A DNA stretch of 55,320 nucleotides from Devosia sp. (GCF_028290435.1 NZ_JAQGJV010000004.1:1-55320); one strand, 5' to 3'. Shown: positions 39,549 to 49,387, counted from the first letter of the stretch. Notes: a model not told the origin generated them from the letters alone. Numbers and translations are program-made.

Positions 39549-41636
39549 ATGAGAAAACATGCAATTGCCCTTGGCGGGGCAGGCTTGCTGCTGGGCGTTT
39601 CCCTGATCGCAGCCATGGCGCAATCAGCGCCCACCACGCCACCAGATCCGCCGCAGTTTGCGGCCCAAAGCGCTCCAATCCTTGTCGGCATCAAGGATAT
39701 TCTCGAATTCAAGGCGCTTCCCGAATACCATGAGCCCGAATGGGTGACCAAGTTCGTCACCGCCGGGAAGCTTCCGCCGGTTGCCGAGCGCCTTCCCAAG
39801 GAACCGATGGTCTACAAGACCGCCAACATGCCTGACGGCATCGGCGTCTATGGCGACGTGATGCGCCATGTCATTGGCGGGCGTCCCGAAGGCTGGAACT
39901 ATATCGGCGGCCAGTCCCAGGGCTGGGGCGGCATCGATATCGGCCTGTCCGAATGCTTGACGCGCACTGGCCCCCTGTTCGAGGTCAAAGCCGACGAACT
40001 TGAGCCGCTGCCAAACTTGGCCAAGAGCTGGGAATGGTCTGAAGACGGCCACACCTTGACCATGCACCTGATCGAAGGCGCCAAGTGGTCCGACGGCGTC
40101 GCGTTCAACGCCGATGACGTGATGTTCTACTGGAACGACAACGTCAACGATCCCAACGTCACCCCGCTCAACGGCGCCACCCCCGAAACCTTCGGTGTCG
40201 GCACCACCCTCGAGAAGGTCGACGACTATACCATCAAGTGGACCTTCAAGGAGGTCAAGCCGACGCAGTACCTCTATGCCATGGCCTACGGTACCTTCTG
40301 CCCGGGTCCCGCTCATATCCTTAAGCCCCAGCATCCCAAGTACAATACGGCTAACACGTACGATCAGTACAAGAACGCCTTCCCGCCCGAATTCATGAAC
40401 ATGCCGGTGATGGGCGCCTGGGTGCCGGTCGAATATCGTCCCGACGACATCATCGTCATGCGCCGTAACCCCTACTACTGGAAGGTCGACGAGAACGGCA
40501 ACCAGTTGCCCTATCTCGACGAACTCGAGTATCGCCTGTCGACCTGGGCGGATCGCGACGTGCAGGCCGTGGCCGGCTCGGGCGATTTCTCGAACCTGGA
40601 ACAGGCCGAAGGCTATGTCGAGGCGCTCAAGCGCTCCGCCGAACCGACTGCTCCGGCCCGTCTGCAGTTTGGTGCCCGCACCATCGGCTATGTGTTGCAG
40701 GTGAACTACTCGGCCAATGGTTGGGGTGAGCCCGATACCCGCGGCCAGGCGGTGCGCGAGCTCAACCGCAATCTCGACTTCCGCAAGGCCGTGAGCATGG
40801 CTCTCGACCGGCAGCGTCTCGGCGACTCGCTGGTGCGCGGCCCGTTCACCGCCATCTATCCGGGTGGCCTCTATGCCGGCACCTCGTTCTACGACAAGGC
40901 GTCGACCGTCTATTACCCCTACGATATCGCCGCAGCCAATGCGCTGCTCGATAGCGCTGGGCTGAAGGACACCGACGGCGACGGCATCCGCAACTTCCCG
41001 GCTGACCAGGCCGGCGGAGCCAATGTGGAAATCACCCTGCTCGCCAATACGGACTATGGCACCGACACCAACCTTGCCGAAGGCGTCATCGCCCAGATGG
41101 CTCCGCTTGGCCTGCGCGTCATTGCCAACTTCCAGACCGGTACGGCCCGCGACGACATGGCTGAATCTGGCAAGTGGGATTGGGCCGTGGCCCGTCAGAC
41201 CGCCGAAATCGTGACCGTGGTCCAATCGACCTCGGCTCTGGCTCCGGTCGGTCCGCGCACCAACGCCTTCCACCGCGCTGGTACGGACGGCACGCTTGAC
41301 TTGCTCCCGTTCGAACAGGACCTGGTCAATGACGTGAACAGCTTCATCGCCACCTCGGACAATGCCGAACGCACCGAGATCATGAAGCGGTTCCAGCACA
41401 CCTATACTGACAACGTCTATACCATTGGTTTGACGCAGTATCCCGGTGCGCTGATCATCAACAAGCGCTTCTCCAATATCCCGGTGGGCGCGCCGATCTT
41501 CCAGTTCAACTGGGCTGAGGACAACATCATCCGCGAACGCGTCTACGTTGCGGCTGACAAGCAGAGCACCAACGAGCTCTTCCCCGATACGCTCCCGGGC
41601 GCTCCGGGTTCGGCGGGTCCGATCACTGCGAACTGA
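39549..41636 (+). CDS. Peptide/opine-type (SBP_bac_5) ABC substrate-binding protein, AgpA-like
   Basis: Periplasmic binding protein of 695 residues, longer than DppA/OppA (about 540) but close to the alpha-galactoside-binding AgpA of rhizobia. The ATG at 39549 is chosen because GGGAGG ends four bases upstream; ATGs at 39537 and 39546 are too close. Signal peptide of about 25 residues (ALGGAGLLLGVSLIAAMAQS). Family features: LAKSWEWSEDGHTLTMHLIEGAKWSDGVAFNADDVMFYW near 155-193, RRNPYYWKVDENGNQLPYLDELEYRL near 305, FRKAVSMALDRQRLGDSL near 410. First gene of an operon with two permeases, a fused ATPase and a GH4 glycosidase, so a glycoside is the likely ligand. Confidence 0.9.
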   Translation: MRKHAIALGGAGLLLGVSLIAAMAQSAPTTPPDPPQFAAQSAPILVGIKDILEFKALPEYHEPEWVTKFVTAGKLPPVAERLPKEPMVYKTANMPDGIGVYGDVMRHVIGGRPEGWNYIGGQSQGWGGIDIGLSECLTRTGPLFEVKADELEPLPNLAKSWEWSEDGHTLTMHLIEGAKWSDGVAFNADDVMFYWNDNVNDPNVTPLNGATPETFGVGTTLEKVDDYTIKWTFKEVKPTQYLYAMAYGTFCPGPAHILKPQHPKYNTANTYDQYKNAFPPEFMNMPVMGAWVPVEYRPDDIIVMRRNPYYWKVDENGNQLPYLDELEYRLSTWADRDVQAVAGSGDFSNLEQAEGYVEALKRSAEPTAPARLQFGARTIGYVLQVNYSANGWGEPDTRGQAVRELNRNLDFRKAVSMALDRQRLGDSLVRGPFTAIYPGGLYAGTSFYDKASTVYYPYDIAAANALLDSAGLKDTDGDGIRNFPADQAGGANVEITLLANTDYGTDTNLAEGVIAQMAPLGLRVIANFQTGTARDDMAESGKWDWAVARQTAEIVTVVQSTSALAPVGPRTNAFHRAGTDGTLDLLPFEQDLVNDVNSFIATSDNAERTEIMKRFQHTYTDNVYTIGLTQYPGALIINKRFSNIPVGAPIFQFNWAEDNIIRERVYVAADKQSTNELFPDTLPGAPGSAGPITAN

Positions 41637-41647
41637 TGACGAACAGG

Positions 41648-41668
41648 CAGGGGGCCTTTGGTCCCCTG
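41648..41668 (+). other. Intercistronic hairpin after the binding-protein gene
   Basis: CAGGGGGCC (41648-41656) pairs with GGTCCCCTG (41660-41668; one G-T pair) around TTT. No T run follows. Such hairpins between binding-protein and permease genes protect the upstream RNA and keep binding protein in excess. Confidence 0.6.
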
Positions 41669-41690
41669 CTCCTTACCAGAAGGGCCCGAG

Positions 41691-42698
41691 ATGCTCCGTT
41701 TTCTCGCTATTCGCATCCTCAGCGCCATCCCCTTGCTGCTGTTGCTCAGTGTCGTGACCTTCGCCATCATCCAGGCCCCGCCTGGCGATTATGGCGACTA
41801 TATCCGCTCGATGCTGGTCAATCAGGGCGGTGCCTCGCCCGAACAGGCGGAAATCCAGGCCGAAGCCTATCGTCAGGCCAACGGTCTCAACGATCCCATG
41901 GTCGTGCAGTATTTCCACTGGCTCGGCGGCATCGTTACCCGCTTCGATTTCGGCCATTCGCTCTATTACAACAAGCCCGTCGGCACCGTGGTGACCGAAC
42001 GGCTGCCCGCCACCATCGCGCTGGCGCTGACCTGTCACATTCTGGCCTCCGTGCTCGGCATCGGCCTGGGCATCGTCGCCGCCACCCGCCAGTATTCCTG
42101 GGTCGATACCATGCTGGGCGTGGTCTCGTTCCTCGGCATGACCATCCCGCGCTTCCTGCTCGCGATCATCATTCTCTACGTCCTGGTGTTCAAACTGAAC
42201 GTGCAGGAGGTGGGCATGTTCTTCTCGGCCAAGTACGGCGGGGCGCCCTGGAGCTGGGACAAGTTCGTCAACCTGCTCTACCATGTGTGGCCGGTGATCT
42301 TTATCGCCACCTTCGGCGGGCTGGCCTACAATATGCGCGTCATGCGGGCCAATCTGCTCGACGTGCTCAACGCCCAATATGTCGAAACCGCGCGCGCCAA
42401 GGGGCTGCCCGAAAGCGCCGTGATCCTCAAGCATGCCGTGCCCAATGCGCTGCATCCCCTCATCGCCTATCAGGGCGTTGTGCTGCCCTATATGCTGAGC
42501 GGCGAAATTGAAGTTGCCGTGGTGTTTGGCCTTGCCACCGTCGGTCCCGCCATTGTCGGCTCGATGGGTGTCGGCGACGTCTACGTCACCGCCACCTTCA
42601 TGCTGGTGCTGGCCGCGACGCTGATCGTGGGCAATATCATTGCCGACCTGCTGCTGGCGCTGATCGATCCACGCATTCGCCTCGGGGGAGATGCCTGA
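41691..42698 (+). CDS. ABC transporter permease, DppB type
   Basis: Inner-membrane protein of 335 residues from the ATG at 41691 (AGGGCCCGAG upstream), beginning MLRFLAIRILSAIPLLLLLS. Six spans; the coupling loop YVETARAKGLPESAVILKHAVPNALHPL (near 234-261) has the EAA-type pattern of DppB/OppB. It pairs with the DppC-type protein, whose start overlaps its stop by one base (TGATG). Part of the putative alpha-galactoside importer. Confidence 0.92.
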   Translation: MLRFLAIRILSAIPLLLLLSVVTFAIIQAPPGDYGDYIRSMLVNQGGASPEQAEIQAEAYRQANGLNDPMVVQYFHWLGGIVTRFDFGHSLYYNKPVGTVVTERLPATIALALTCHILASVLGIGLGIVAATRQYSWVDTMLGVVSFLGMTIPRFLLAIIILYVLVFKLNVQEVGMFFSAKYGGAPWSWDKFVNLLYHVWPVIFIATFGGLAYNMRVMRANLLDVLNAQYVETARAKGLPESAVILKHAVPNALHPLIAYQGVVLPYMLSGEIEVAVVFGLATVGPAIVGSMGVGDVYVTATFMLVLAATLIVGNIIADLLLALIDPRIRLGGDA

Positions 42699-43879
42699 TG
42701 GTCGACGATATCAACACCCGCTCCTCCATTCCGCTCCCCACCGATGCCGGCACCGCCATGCCGACCCCGGCCGAGGAAGCGCCACCCAAGGCCGGCCGCT
42801 TCATCACCGGCAACGAAGGCTATGCCACGCTGGTCTGGCGCCGTTTCCGCCGGTCCATCATGGGCATGATCGGCCTGACGCTCGTCACCCTGCTGCTCGT
42901 GGTGTCGATCTTCGCCGATTTCTTCGCGCCTATGGATCCCAATCGTGCCGAACTGCCCTTCGCTCCGCCCGATGTGATCGCGTTCCAGACGCCGCAGGAC
43001 ACGTTCAGCCTCATCCCCTACGTCTATCCGATCGGCGATAGCGGCGAGTTCGATCCGATCACCTTCCAGCCCATCAGCGGCATCGACAAGACCAACCCGA
43101 CGCCCACGAGCCTGTTCGTCTCGGGCAACGCCTACAAAATCCTGTGGTTCATTCCGTCCAATATCCATTTCTTCGGTTCGACCGATGGCCGTCCGATCCA
43201 TCTTCTGGGCACCGACAAGTTCGGCCGCGATATCCTGTCGCGCGGCATCGTCGGCTCGCGCATTTCCCTGATGATCGCGCTGGCAGTGGTCGCGCTGACC
43301 ACCGTCGTCGGCACGCTGGTCGGCATCACTTCGGGCTATCTCGGGGGCCGCACCGATGCCTGGGTGCAGCGCTTCGTGGAATTCGTGCTCGCCTTTCCAC
43401 AATTGCCGCTCTATCTGGCCCTGACTTCGCTCATTCCGGTGACGGCGCCGTCCAATATCTTTCTGAGCTTCGTCATCGCCGTCATGGCGGTGCTGGGCTG
43501 GGCGCAACTGAGCCGGGAAGTGCGCTCCAAGACCCTAGCACTGGCCCGCATCGAATATGTGCGCGCCGCCATTGCTGTGGGTTCGTCCGATATCCGCATC
43601 ATCACCCGCCATATCCTGCCCAACGTGCTCAGCCACATCATCGTGGCGGTCACCCTGGCGATCCCCAGCGTGGTACTGCTCGAAAGCTTCCTCGGGTTCC
43701 TCGGCTTTGCCGTCAAACCGCCGCTGATTTCCTGGGGCCTGATGCTGCAGGATACCGGCACCTTCTCGGTGATCGGCTCCTATCCGTGGATTCTGTCGCC
43801 AGTTATTTTCGTGCTGATCACCGTCTTCGCCTTCAACGCGCTGGGCGACGGCCTGCGCGATGCCATCGATCCGTATTGA
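42698..43879 (+). CDS. ABC transporter permease, DppC type, with long periplasmic insert
   Basis: Protein of 393 residues, longer than usual DppC (about 300). A cytosolic N-terminal stretch of about 60 residues precedes the first span (MGMIGLTLVTLLLVVSIFADFFAP). About 90 extra residues follow before the second span (PDVIAFQTPQDTFSL to PIHLLGTDKFGRDILSR), as in other long DppC proteins of glycoside importers. Coupling loop YVRAAIAVGSSDIRIITRHILPNVLSHI near 285-312. Its start overlaps the DppB-type stop; the ATPase gene follows after 13 bp. Confidence 0.92.
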   Translation: MVDDINTRSSIPLPTDAGTAMPTPAEEAPPKAGRFITGNEGYATLVWRRFRRSIMGMIGLTLVTLLLVVSIFADFFAPMDPNRAELPFAPPDVIAFQTPQDTFSLIPYVYPIGDSGEFDPITFQPISGIDKTNPTPTSLFVSGNAYKILWFIPSNIHFFGSTDGRPIHLLGTDKFGRDILSRGIVGSRISLMIALAVVALTTVVGTLVGITSGYLGGRTDAWVQRFVEFVLAFPQLPLYLALTSLIPVTAPSNIFLSFVIAVMAVLGWAQLSREVRSKTLALARIEYVRAAIAVGSSDIRIITRHILPNVLSHIIVAVTLAIPSVVLLESFLGFLGFAVKPPLISWGLMLQDTGTFSVIGSYPWILSPVIFVLITVFAFNALGDGLRDAIDPY

Positions 43880-43892
43880 GTAGGGCAAGACC

Positions 43893-45557
43893 ATGACCGA
43901 CACCAACTTGCCTGTTTCCAACACCCGCCACGACCTGGGCAGCCATGGCCGCGAGCTGATCCTCGACGCCCGCAATATCGCCGTCGATTTCAAGGTCGAG
44001 GGGGGCATCGTGCACGCCGTGCGCGACGTTTCCTTCCAGCTCCACAAGGGCGAAACCATTGCCCTGGTCGGCGAAAGCGGTTCCGGCAAATCGGTCACCG
44101 CCCGCGCCCTGATGAAGCTCCTCACCAAGCGGGCCACCATCGCGCCGCAGACCCAGATCACCCTGTCCGGTCAGGACATCGTCAAGATGGGTGACAACGA
44201 GATGCGCAAGCTGCGCGGCAACGATATCGCCATGATCTTCCAGGAGCCGATGAGCTCGCTGAACCCGGTCTACACCATCGGCCAGCAGATCTGCGAGGTG
44301 ATCCATCTCCACAACAAGATGAACCGCCGCCAGGCCATGGAAAAGGCTCGCGACCTCCTCGAGGAAGTACAGATTCCCGATCCCGGCGCCCGTCTGATGC
44401 AATATCCGCATCAGCTTTCGGGCGGCCAGCGCCAGCGCGTCATGATCGCCATGGCCCTCGCCAACCGCCCAGACGTGTTGATCGCCGACGAACCCACCAC
44501 CGCGCTCGACGTGACCGTGCAGGCGCAAATTCTCAACCTGATCAAGGACCTCAAGGACAAATACGGCATGGCGGTGATCCTGATCACCCATGACCTGACC
44601 GTGGTCCGCCAGTTCAGCGAATACGTCTACGTCATGCAGAACGGCCGCGTGCAGGAGCACAATGCCACCGAAGCTTTGTTTGCCAATCCCACCCATGCCT
44701 ATACCAAGCACCTGCTGGCTTCCGAGCCCAAGGGGACTGCCAATCCGCTCGGCGATATGAGCCAGACCATGCTCGAAGGCAAGAACGTCAAGGTCGCCTT
44801 CACGCTCAAGCGCGGTGGCTTCTTCAAGCCTGATTTCTTCGAACTGCGCGCCGTCGACAATCTCGATATCAAACTGCAGCGCCATGAAACACTGGGTATC
44901 GTCGGCGAGTCAGGCTCGGGCAAAACCACCTTCGGCCAGGCCCTGATCCGCCTCATCAACAACCAGGGCGGCGAAATCTACTTCGATGGCGAGCGCATCG
45001 ATAACAAGGACCGCCAGCAGATGCGGCCTCTACGCTCTCGCATGCAGATCGTGTTCCAGGACCCGTTCTCGTCGCTCAACCCCCGCATGTCGATCCGCCA
45101 GATCATCGAGGAAGGGCTGATCGTCAACAATATCGGCGCCAACCGTACCGAGCGCGGGGACCGTGTTCGCCAGGCGCTACACGATAGCGGCATGCCCGAT
45201 ACCATCCTCAACCGCTTTCCGCATGAATTCTCCGGTGGCCAGCGCCAGCGCATCGCCATCGCCCGGGCCATTGCGCTCGAGCCCGAATTCATCTTGCTCG
45301 ACGAGCCCACCTCGGCGCTCGATCTCTCCGTGCAAGCCCAGATCATCGACCTGCTGCGCAAGCTGCAGGATGAAAAAGGCCTCAGCTACCTCTTCATCTC
45401 GCATGACCTCAAGGTCGTCCGAGCCCTCTGTCACCGCGTCATGGTCATGCAAAACGGCAAAATCGTCGAGCAGGGCCCAGTGTCCGAAGTCCTCACCAAT
45501 CCGCAAACCGATTATACAAAGCGCCTTGTCCGCGCTGCGTTTGAAATAGCCGCCTAG
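43893..45557 (+). CDS. Fused DppD-DppF type ABC ATPase
   Basis: One chain of 554 residues with two complete ATPase halves. First half (about 20-270): Walker [16 protein letters not shown], signature [16 protein letters not shown], Walker [17 protein letters not shown], switch LITHDLTVV. Second half (about 290-550): [57 protein letters not shown]. It replaces the usual separate DppD and DppF proteins. Both halves keep all catalytic motifs. It powers the permease pair encoded just upstream. The GH4 gene follows after 9 bp. Confidence 0.94.
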   Translation: MTDTNLPVSNTRHDLGSHGRELILDARNIAVDFKVEGGIVHAVRDVSFQLHKGETIALVGESGSGKSVTARALMKLLTKRATIAPQTQITLSGQDIVKMGDNEMRKLRGNDIAMIFQEPMSSLNPVYTIGQQICEVIHLHNKMNRRQAMEKARDLLEEVQIPDPGARLMQYPHQLSGGQRQRVMIAMALANRPDVLIADEPTTALDVTVQAQILNLIKDLKDKYGMAVILITHDLTVVRQFSEYVYVMQNGRVQEHNATEALFANPTHAYTKHLLASEPKGTANPLGDMSQTMLEGKNVKVAFTLKRGGFFKPDFFELRAVDNLDIKLQRHETLGIVGESGSGKTTFGQALIRLINNQGGEIYFDGERIDNKDRQQMRPLRSRMQIVFQDPFSSLNPRMSIRQIIEEGLIVNNIGANRTERGDRVRQALHDSGMPDTILNRFPHEFSGGQRQRIAIARAIALEPEFILLDEPTSALDLSVQAQIIDLLRKLQDEKGLSYLFISHDLKVVRALCHRVMVMQNGKIVEQGPVSEVLTNPQTDYTKRLVRAAFEIAA

Positions 45558-45566
45558 GAGCATTTT

Positions 45567-46937
45567 ATGGCAAATCCCAAGATTACCTTTATCGGCGCCG
45601 GCTCGGCCGTGTTCATGAAGAACATTGTCGGCGATATCCTGCAGCGCCCGGCATTAGCCGGCGCCACCATCCGTCTGATGGACATCAATCCGACCCGCCT
45701 GGAAGAAAGCGAAGTCATCGCCCGCAAGCTGATCGCCACGCTTGGCGTTTCGGCCCAGGTCGAGACCTATTCCAACCAGCGCCAGGCCCTCGACGGCACC
45801 AATTTCGTCGTCGTCTGCTTCCAGATCGGCGGCTACGAGCCCTCGACCGTGATCGATTTTGACGTGCCGAAAAAGTACAACCTGCGCCAGACCATCGCCG
45901 ACACCTTAGGCGTCGGCGGCATCATGCGCGGCCTGCGCACCGTTCCGCATCTGTGGAGCATCTGCGAAGACATGCTGCAGGTCGCCCCCGAGGCGGTCAT
46001 GCTGCAATACGTCAACCCGATGGCCATCAACACCTGGGCCATTGCCGAAAAATACCCCACCATCAAGCAGGTTGGCCTCTGCCATTCGGTGCAGGGCACG
46101 GCCATGGAACTGGCCCACGATCTGGACATCCCCTACGAGGAAATCCGCTATCGCTCGGCCGGCATCAACCACATGGCCTTCTATCTCAAGTTCGAGCACC
46201 GCGAGGCCGATGGTTCCTACCGTGATCTCTATCCTGATCTCTTGGCTGCCTATGCCTCGGGCAAAGCGCCGAAGGCCAGCAAGTGGAACCCGCGCCAGAA
46301 CAACAAGGTGCGCTATGAAATGCTCACCCGCCTGGGCTATTTCGTCACCGAAAGCTCCGAGCACTTTGCCGAATACACCCCCTATTTCATCAAGGAAGGC
46401 CGCGAGGACCTGATCGAAAAGTTCGGCGTTCCGCTCGATGAATACCCCAAGCGCTGCATCGAGCAGATCGCGCGTTGGAAGAAGACCTCCGAGGACTATC
46501 GCAACGCCGATCGCATCGAAGTCGCGCAATCCAAGGAATATGCTTCCTCCATCGTCAACTCGGTCTGGACCGGCGAGCCTTCGGTGATTTACGGCAACGT
46601 CCGCAACAATGGCGTCATCACCTCGCTGCCCAATAACGCCGCCGTCGAAGTGCCCTGCCTCGTCGATGCCTCGGGCATCCAGCCCACCTTCATCGGCGAC
46701 CTGCCGCCCCAGCTCACGGCATTGATCCGCACCAATATCAATGTGCAGGAACTGACCGTCGCCGCGCTGATGACCGAAAACCGCGAGCACATCTACCACG
46801 CCGCGATGATGGACCCCCACACCGCCGCCGAACTCGATCTCGACCAGATCTGGAACCTGGTCGACGATCTCCTCATCGCCCACGGCACCATGCTGCCCGA
46901 ATGGGCCCGCCTCTCCCGCAAGCAGCAGGTCGCTTAA
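45567..46937 (+). CDS. GH4 family NAD-dependent glycosidase (alpha-galactosidase/alpha-glucosidase type)
   Basis: Cytosolic enzyme of 456 residues that uses NAD and a divalent metal (usually manganese) to split glycosides. NAD site KITFIGAGSAVFMKNIVGD at the start, MDINPTRLEES near 36, MLQYVNPMAINTWA near 147, metal-binding Cys in GLCHSVQGTA (near 174) and His in RSAGINHMAFYLKF (near 203). These residues are all intact. The C-terminus contains MTENREHIYHAAMMDPHTAAEL. Last gene of the importer operon, so it likely hydrolyses the imported alpha-galactoside (melibiose, raffinose). MelA-like specificity is inferred from context. Confidence 0.92.
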   Translation: MANPKITFIGAGSAVFMKNIVGDILQRPALAGATIRLMDINPTRLEESEVIARKLIATLGVSAQVETYSNQRQALDGTNFVVVCFQIGGYEPSTVIDFDVPKKYNLRQTIADTLGVGGIMRGLRTVPHLWSICEDMLQVAPEAVMLQYVNPMAINTWAIAEKYPTIKQVGLCHSVQGTAMELAHDLDIPYEEIRYRSAGINHMAFYLKFEHREADGSYRDLYPDLLAAYASGKAPKASKWNPRQNNKVRYEMLTRLGYFVTESSEHFAEYTPYFIKEGREDLIEKFGVPLDEYPKRCIEQIARWKKTSEDYRNADRIEVAQSKEYASSIVNSVWTGEPSVIYGNVRNNGVITSLPNNAAVEVPCLVDASGIQPTFIGDLPPQLTALIRTNINVQELTVAALMTENREHIYHAAMMDPHTAAELDLDQIWNLVDDLLIAHGTMLPEWARLSRKQQVA

Positions 46938-46970
46938 GCGACTTTGGACTAGTCCTCCCTGTTTGCACAA

Positions 46971-47008
46971 CGGCCCCGATGCGAAAGCACCGGGGCCGAT
47001 TTGGTTTT
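46971..47008 (+). terminator. Terminator of the importer/GH4 operon
   Basis: CGGCCCCG (46971-46978) pairs with CGGGGCCG (46991-46998); inside, TGC-GAAA-GCA forms a second small stem with a GNRA loop. ATTTGGTTTTT follows. Confidence 0.88.
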
Positions 47009-47016
47009 TGGGGGAC

Positions 47017-47164
47017 TGCGCCACGCCCTCGTGGTTCGAGGCGCCAAGCGGCCCACCTCACCATGAGGGCTACTGTGGGTTGGGCTACTTGGAAGTCGTG
47101 TCTCTCGGAGAGCTCATGGTGAGGTGCGAGCTCTTGCGAGCCTCGAACCACGAGGTCGGGCACT
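47017..47164. repeat. Palindromic element family P, copy 2
   Basis: The 148-bp element has the same parts in the same order as 11175-11308: ACGCCCTCGTGGTTCGAGG (left end), CCTCACCATGAGG (47056-47068), CTCATGGTGAGG (47113-47124) and CCTCGAACCACGAGG (47141-47155). Its right end touches the stop codon of the LysE-type gene, just as copy 1 touches the aldehyde dehydrogenase stop. Confidence 0.88.
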
Positions 47165-47758
47165 CAATGCCCCAACATCCCCTCCACCGTCTGCACCACC
47201 AACAGCACCGCAAACACCCCCAGGGCCACAGAGGTCACTCGCTCCACCCGCGCCGACGTCAACAACCCCCGCGACGACCTCTCCGCTACCATCCCCAAGC
47301 TCATCCACCCGATCGCCGTAACCGCCACCAAAACCGCGAACACACCCCAAATACGGCACCCTCGCCCCAAACCCGACCTGCGGAAAAATCGCAAACGCGA
47401 ACACCAATCCCTTGGGGTTGATCAACGTCGTCGCGAACACCCGCGATAGGGTAATTCCGCGCTGTTTCAGATCGACCCGCCCCGCCGCGCTCCACAGCTT
47501 CCACCCCGACCAAACCAGAAATGCCGCTGCAATGAACTTGGCAATCACCGGCACCATCGGCTGGCTCGTCGCCACCGCACCAACGACTTCGGTCCAAAAT
47601 GTGATGGCAATCAAATAGCCGCCCAGTTCACCTGCCAAAAACGGCAGCGATCTCACCAACCCACGACTGGCGCCCGCGGCGGCCATCAACGTATTGGTCG
47701 GCCCCGGCACCGCGAGCAGCGCCAGCACCGCGAGGATAAACGGCACAAACTCGTTCAC
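47164..47758 (-). pseudogene. LysE/RhtB family exporter with a frameshift
   Basis: The first about 130 codons from the ATG at 47758 encode a normal LysE-type exporter: FVPFILAVLALLAVPGPTNTLMAAAGASRGL, then FLAGELGGYLIAITFW and TLINPKGLVFAFAIFP. After VGFGARVPY the frame runs into unrelated Gly/Val-rich sequence. The expected end, WGVFAVLVAVTAIGWMSLGM to VLLVVQTVEGML, is in the next frame, closing with TGA at 47164. One extra base (or two missing) around 47340-47372 explains this. The repaired protein would be about 197 residues, normal for the family. It could be a true pseudogene or a sequencing error. The start overlaps the halogenase stop by four bases, so the exporter was co-translated with it. 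Confidence 0.8.
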
Positions 47759-49296
47759 CCCATCTCCTGAACGGCTTCAAGAAATTCAGCATGCTGCATC
47801 GCCTGGCTCGCCGCCGCGCGATATTCCTTCACCAGCGAATTGAACGTCTCTTGCGCAAAGCGCTTGAGCTTAGGATCGCGATCCATCTCCCGCCGCGCCA
47901 CATCCTGGTTCAACAAGCCAAGCCCGCTCAGCACCGGATAATGCAACTGCGTCTCGATATGCGGTAACCCCCCGAGATAATTGGGAAAATCCTCATGCCG
48001 CGGCATCTGGGTCTGCCACCGCGCCAGCCGCTCCCTGGCCTCCGGATGAATGCGGTTGGCCTTCACCTCCCGCCAAAACGGCGTGTCGTCCCGCTCGGTG
48101 ACGTAATGCGTGTTCACGAAAGTGCGGAAATCATCCACCTGCCGCCCCACCCGCGCATTGTAATCCGCCCTATCCTTGTCGGTTATCTCTTTGGGATCTT
48201 TCATGAAATGCTGCGCGAACAGCATCATCTGCACGATAGTCCCATGAATAGACGTCGACTCCAGCGGCTCCAGAAAGCTCGAACTCAGCCCCACCCCGAT
48301 GCAATTGCCGATCCACGCATTCTCCAGCCGCCCGATCTGGAATTTGATATCGCTCCGCACCTCGATCTCATGCCCCAGCACAAGCTCCACCTCGCGCTTG
48401 GCCTCCTCCGGCGTCGAGAATTCATCGGAATACACATAGCCGCAGCCAAAGCGCGTGCGGGTTGGAATTTGCCACATCCAGCCTGACGATTGCGCCCAAG
48501 CCCTTGTATAATTAGGTAATTCTTCGCCCGGCTTGATATCGATCCAGAACGGCAACGCCCGATTGACCGGCAATTCATGCGCATAGGACTTCCATGGCGC
48601 CTTGAGTTCCTTAACGATGATCTGCTTGCGAAACCCCGTCGCATCGATGAAAAAATCGCCCTCGAACCGCTGATTGTCGTCCAGCACCAGCGCCGTGATC
48701 AGCCCGCTCTCCGCATCCCGCTCGACGCTCGCCACAGTCGCATCGACGATGTCTACATGCTTGGATTTGCTGGCAAAAAACTTCCCCACCAGCGCCTGGT
48801 CGAAATGATAGGCATGGTGAAACGGCCCCAACGGGATCAGCGATCCATCGGCCTTGCGCGCATACGGCGCCTTCTTCTGCTCCAGCAACGGCTGGAACAG
48901 ATGCATCTCCTGCACCGCCCTTCCGGCCGCCACCGCATAGACATTGAGATAATCCGACGGTGCACCCGCCGGCGCCTGGATCACCTGATGCGGATCATCG
49001 ATCGGCCCGTAATAGGTAAAACCCTTGCGCCGCCAGTCTTCGTGGCGAATGCCCAGCTTGAAACTGGCATCGGTCTTGCGGAAAAACTCGAACTCATCGA
49101 TCTTGAAATGCTTGAGCAACACCCGGAATGCCGCGGTAGTCGCCTCGCCAACGCCGACGGTGGGAATCTTCGATGACTCCACCACCGAAATCTTCGCGTT
49201 CAGCCCCTTCCGCCGCGCCTCATCCTGAATGATGAACGCCGCGATCCAGCCGGCGGTGCCACCGCCCACAATGACGAAATGCGCAGGTTTTTCCAT
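47755..49296 (-). CDS. Flavin-dependent tryptophan halogenase family protein
   Basis: Protein of 513 residues, full length for the family (PrnA 538). FAD-binding VIVGGGTAGWIAAF (near 8-21), the catalytic Lys in DASFKLGIRHEDW (near 80), the halogenase-specific WxWxIP motif in SGWMWQIPTRTRFGCGYVYSDEF (near 273-278) and the active-site Glu region SSFLEPLESTSIH (near 347). It needs reduced FAD from a flavin reductase, which is not encoded nearby. Members outside antibiotic clusters often lie in carbohydrate loci and have unproven substrates. Here it is linked to a LysE-type exporter (four-base overlap) and a GH4 glycosidase upstream on the same strand. The substrate cannot be deduced. Confidence 0.9.
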   Translation of the reverse strand: MEKPAHFVIVGGGTAGWIAAFIIQDEARRKGLNAKISVVESSKIPTVGVGEATTAAFRVLLKHFKIDEFEFFRKTDASFKLGIRHEDWRRKGFTYYGPIDDPHQVIQAPAGAPSDYLNVYAVAAGRAVQEMHLFQPLLEQKKAPYARKADGSLIPLGPFHHAYHFDQALVGKFFASKSKHVDIVDATVASVERDAESGLITALVLDDNQRFEGDFFIDATGFRKQIIVKELKAPWKSYAHELPVNRALPFWIDIKPGEELPNYTRAWAQSSGWMWQIPTRTRFGCGYVYSDEFSTPEEAKREVELVLGHEIEVRSDIKFQIGRLENAWIGNCIGVGLSSSFLEPLESTSIHGTIVQMMLFAQHFMKDPKEITDKDRADYNARVGRQVDDFRTFVNTHYVTERDDTPFWREVKANRIHPEARERLARWQTQMPRHEDFPNYLGGLPHIETQLHYPVLSGLGLLNQDVARREMDRDPKLKRFAQETFNSLVKEYRAAASQAMQHAEFLEAVQEMG

Positions 49297-49322
49297 GCGT
49301 TATGTTCTCCCCACGACACTCT

Positions 49323-49357
49323 AAAACCAAGCCGGGCGCCCCACAAGGGACGCCCGG
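49323..49357 (-). terminator. Terminator of the second GH4 gene
   Basis: On the minus strand CCGGGCG-T-CCC pairs with GGG-G-CGCCCGG (49347-49357 with 49332-49342), followed by CTTGGTTTT. It lies 31 bp after the GH4 stop and before the halogenase start, so the halogenase may need its own promoter or read-through. Confidence 0.75.
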
Positions 49358-49387
49358 TTCGGGAGGTGTTCTTTTGTCGAGAGAGGC

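Noticed and set aside
39624..41399. 591-codon minus-strand frame opposite the AgpA-like gene
   Set aside because: Antisense shadow of a clear substrate-binding protein gene; no motif or ribosome site.
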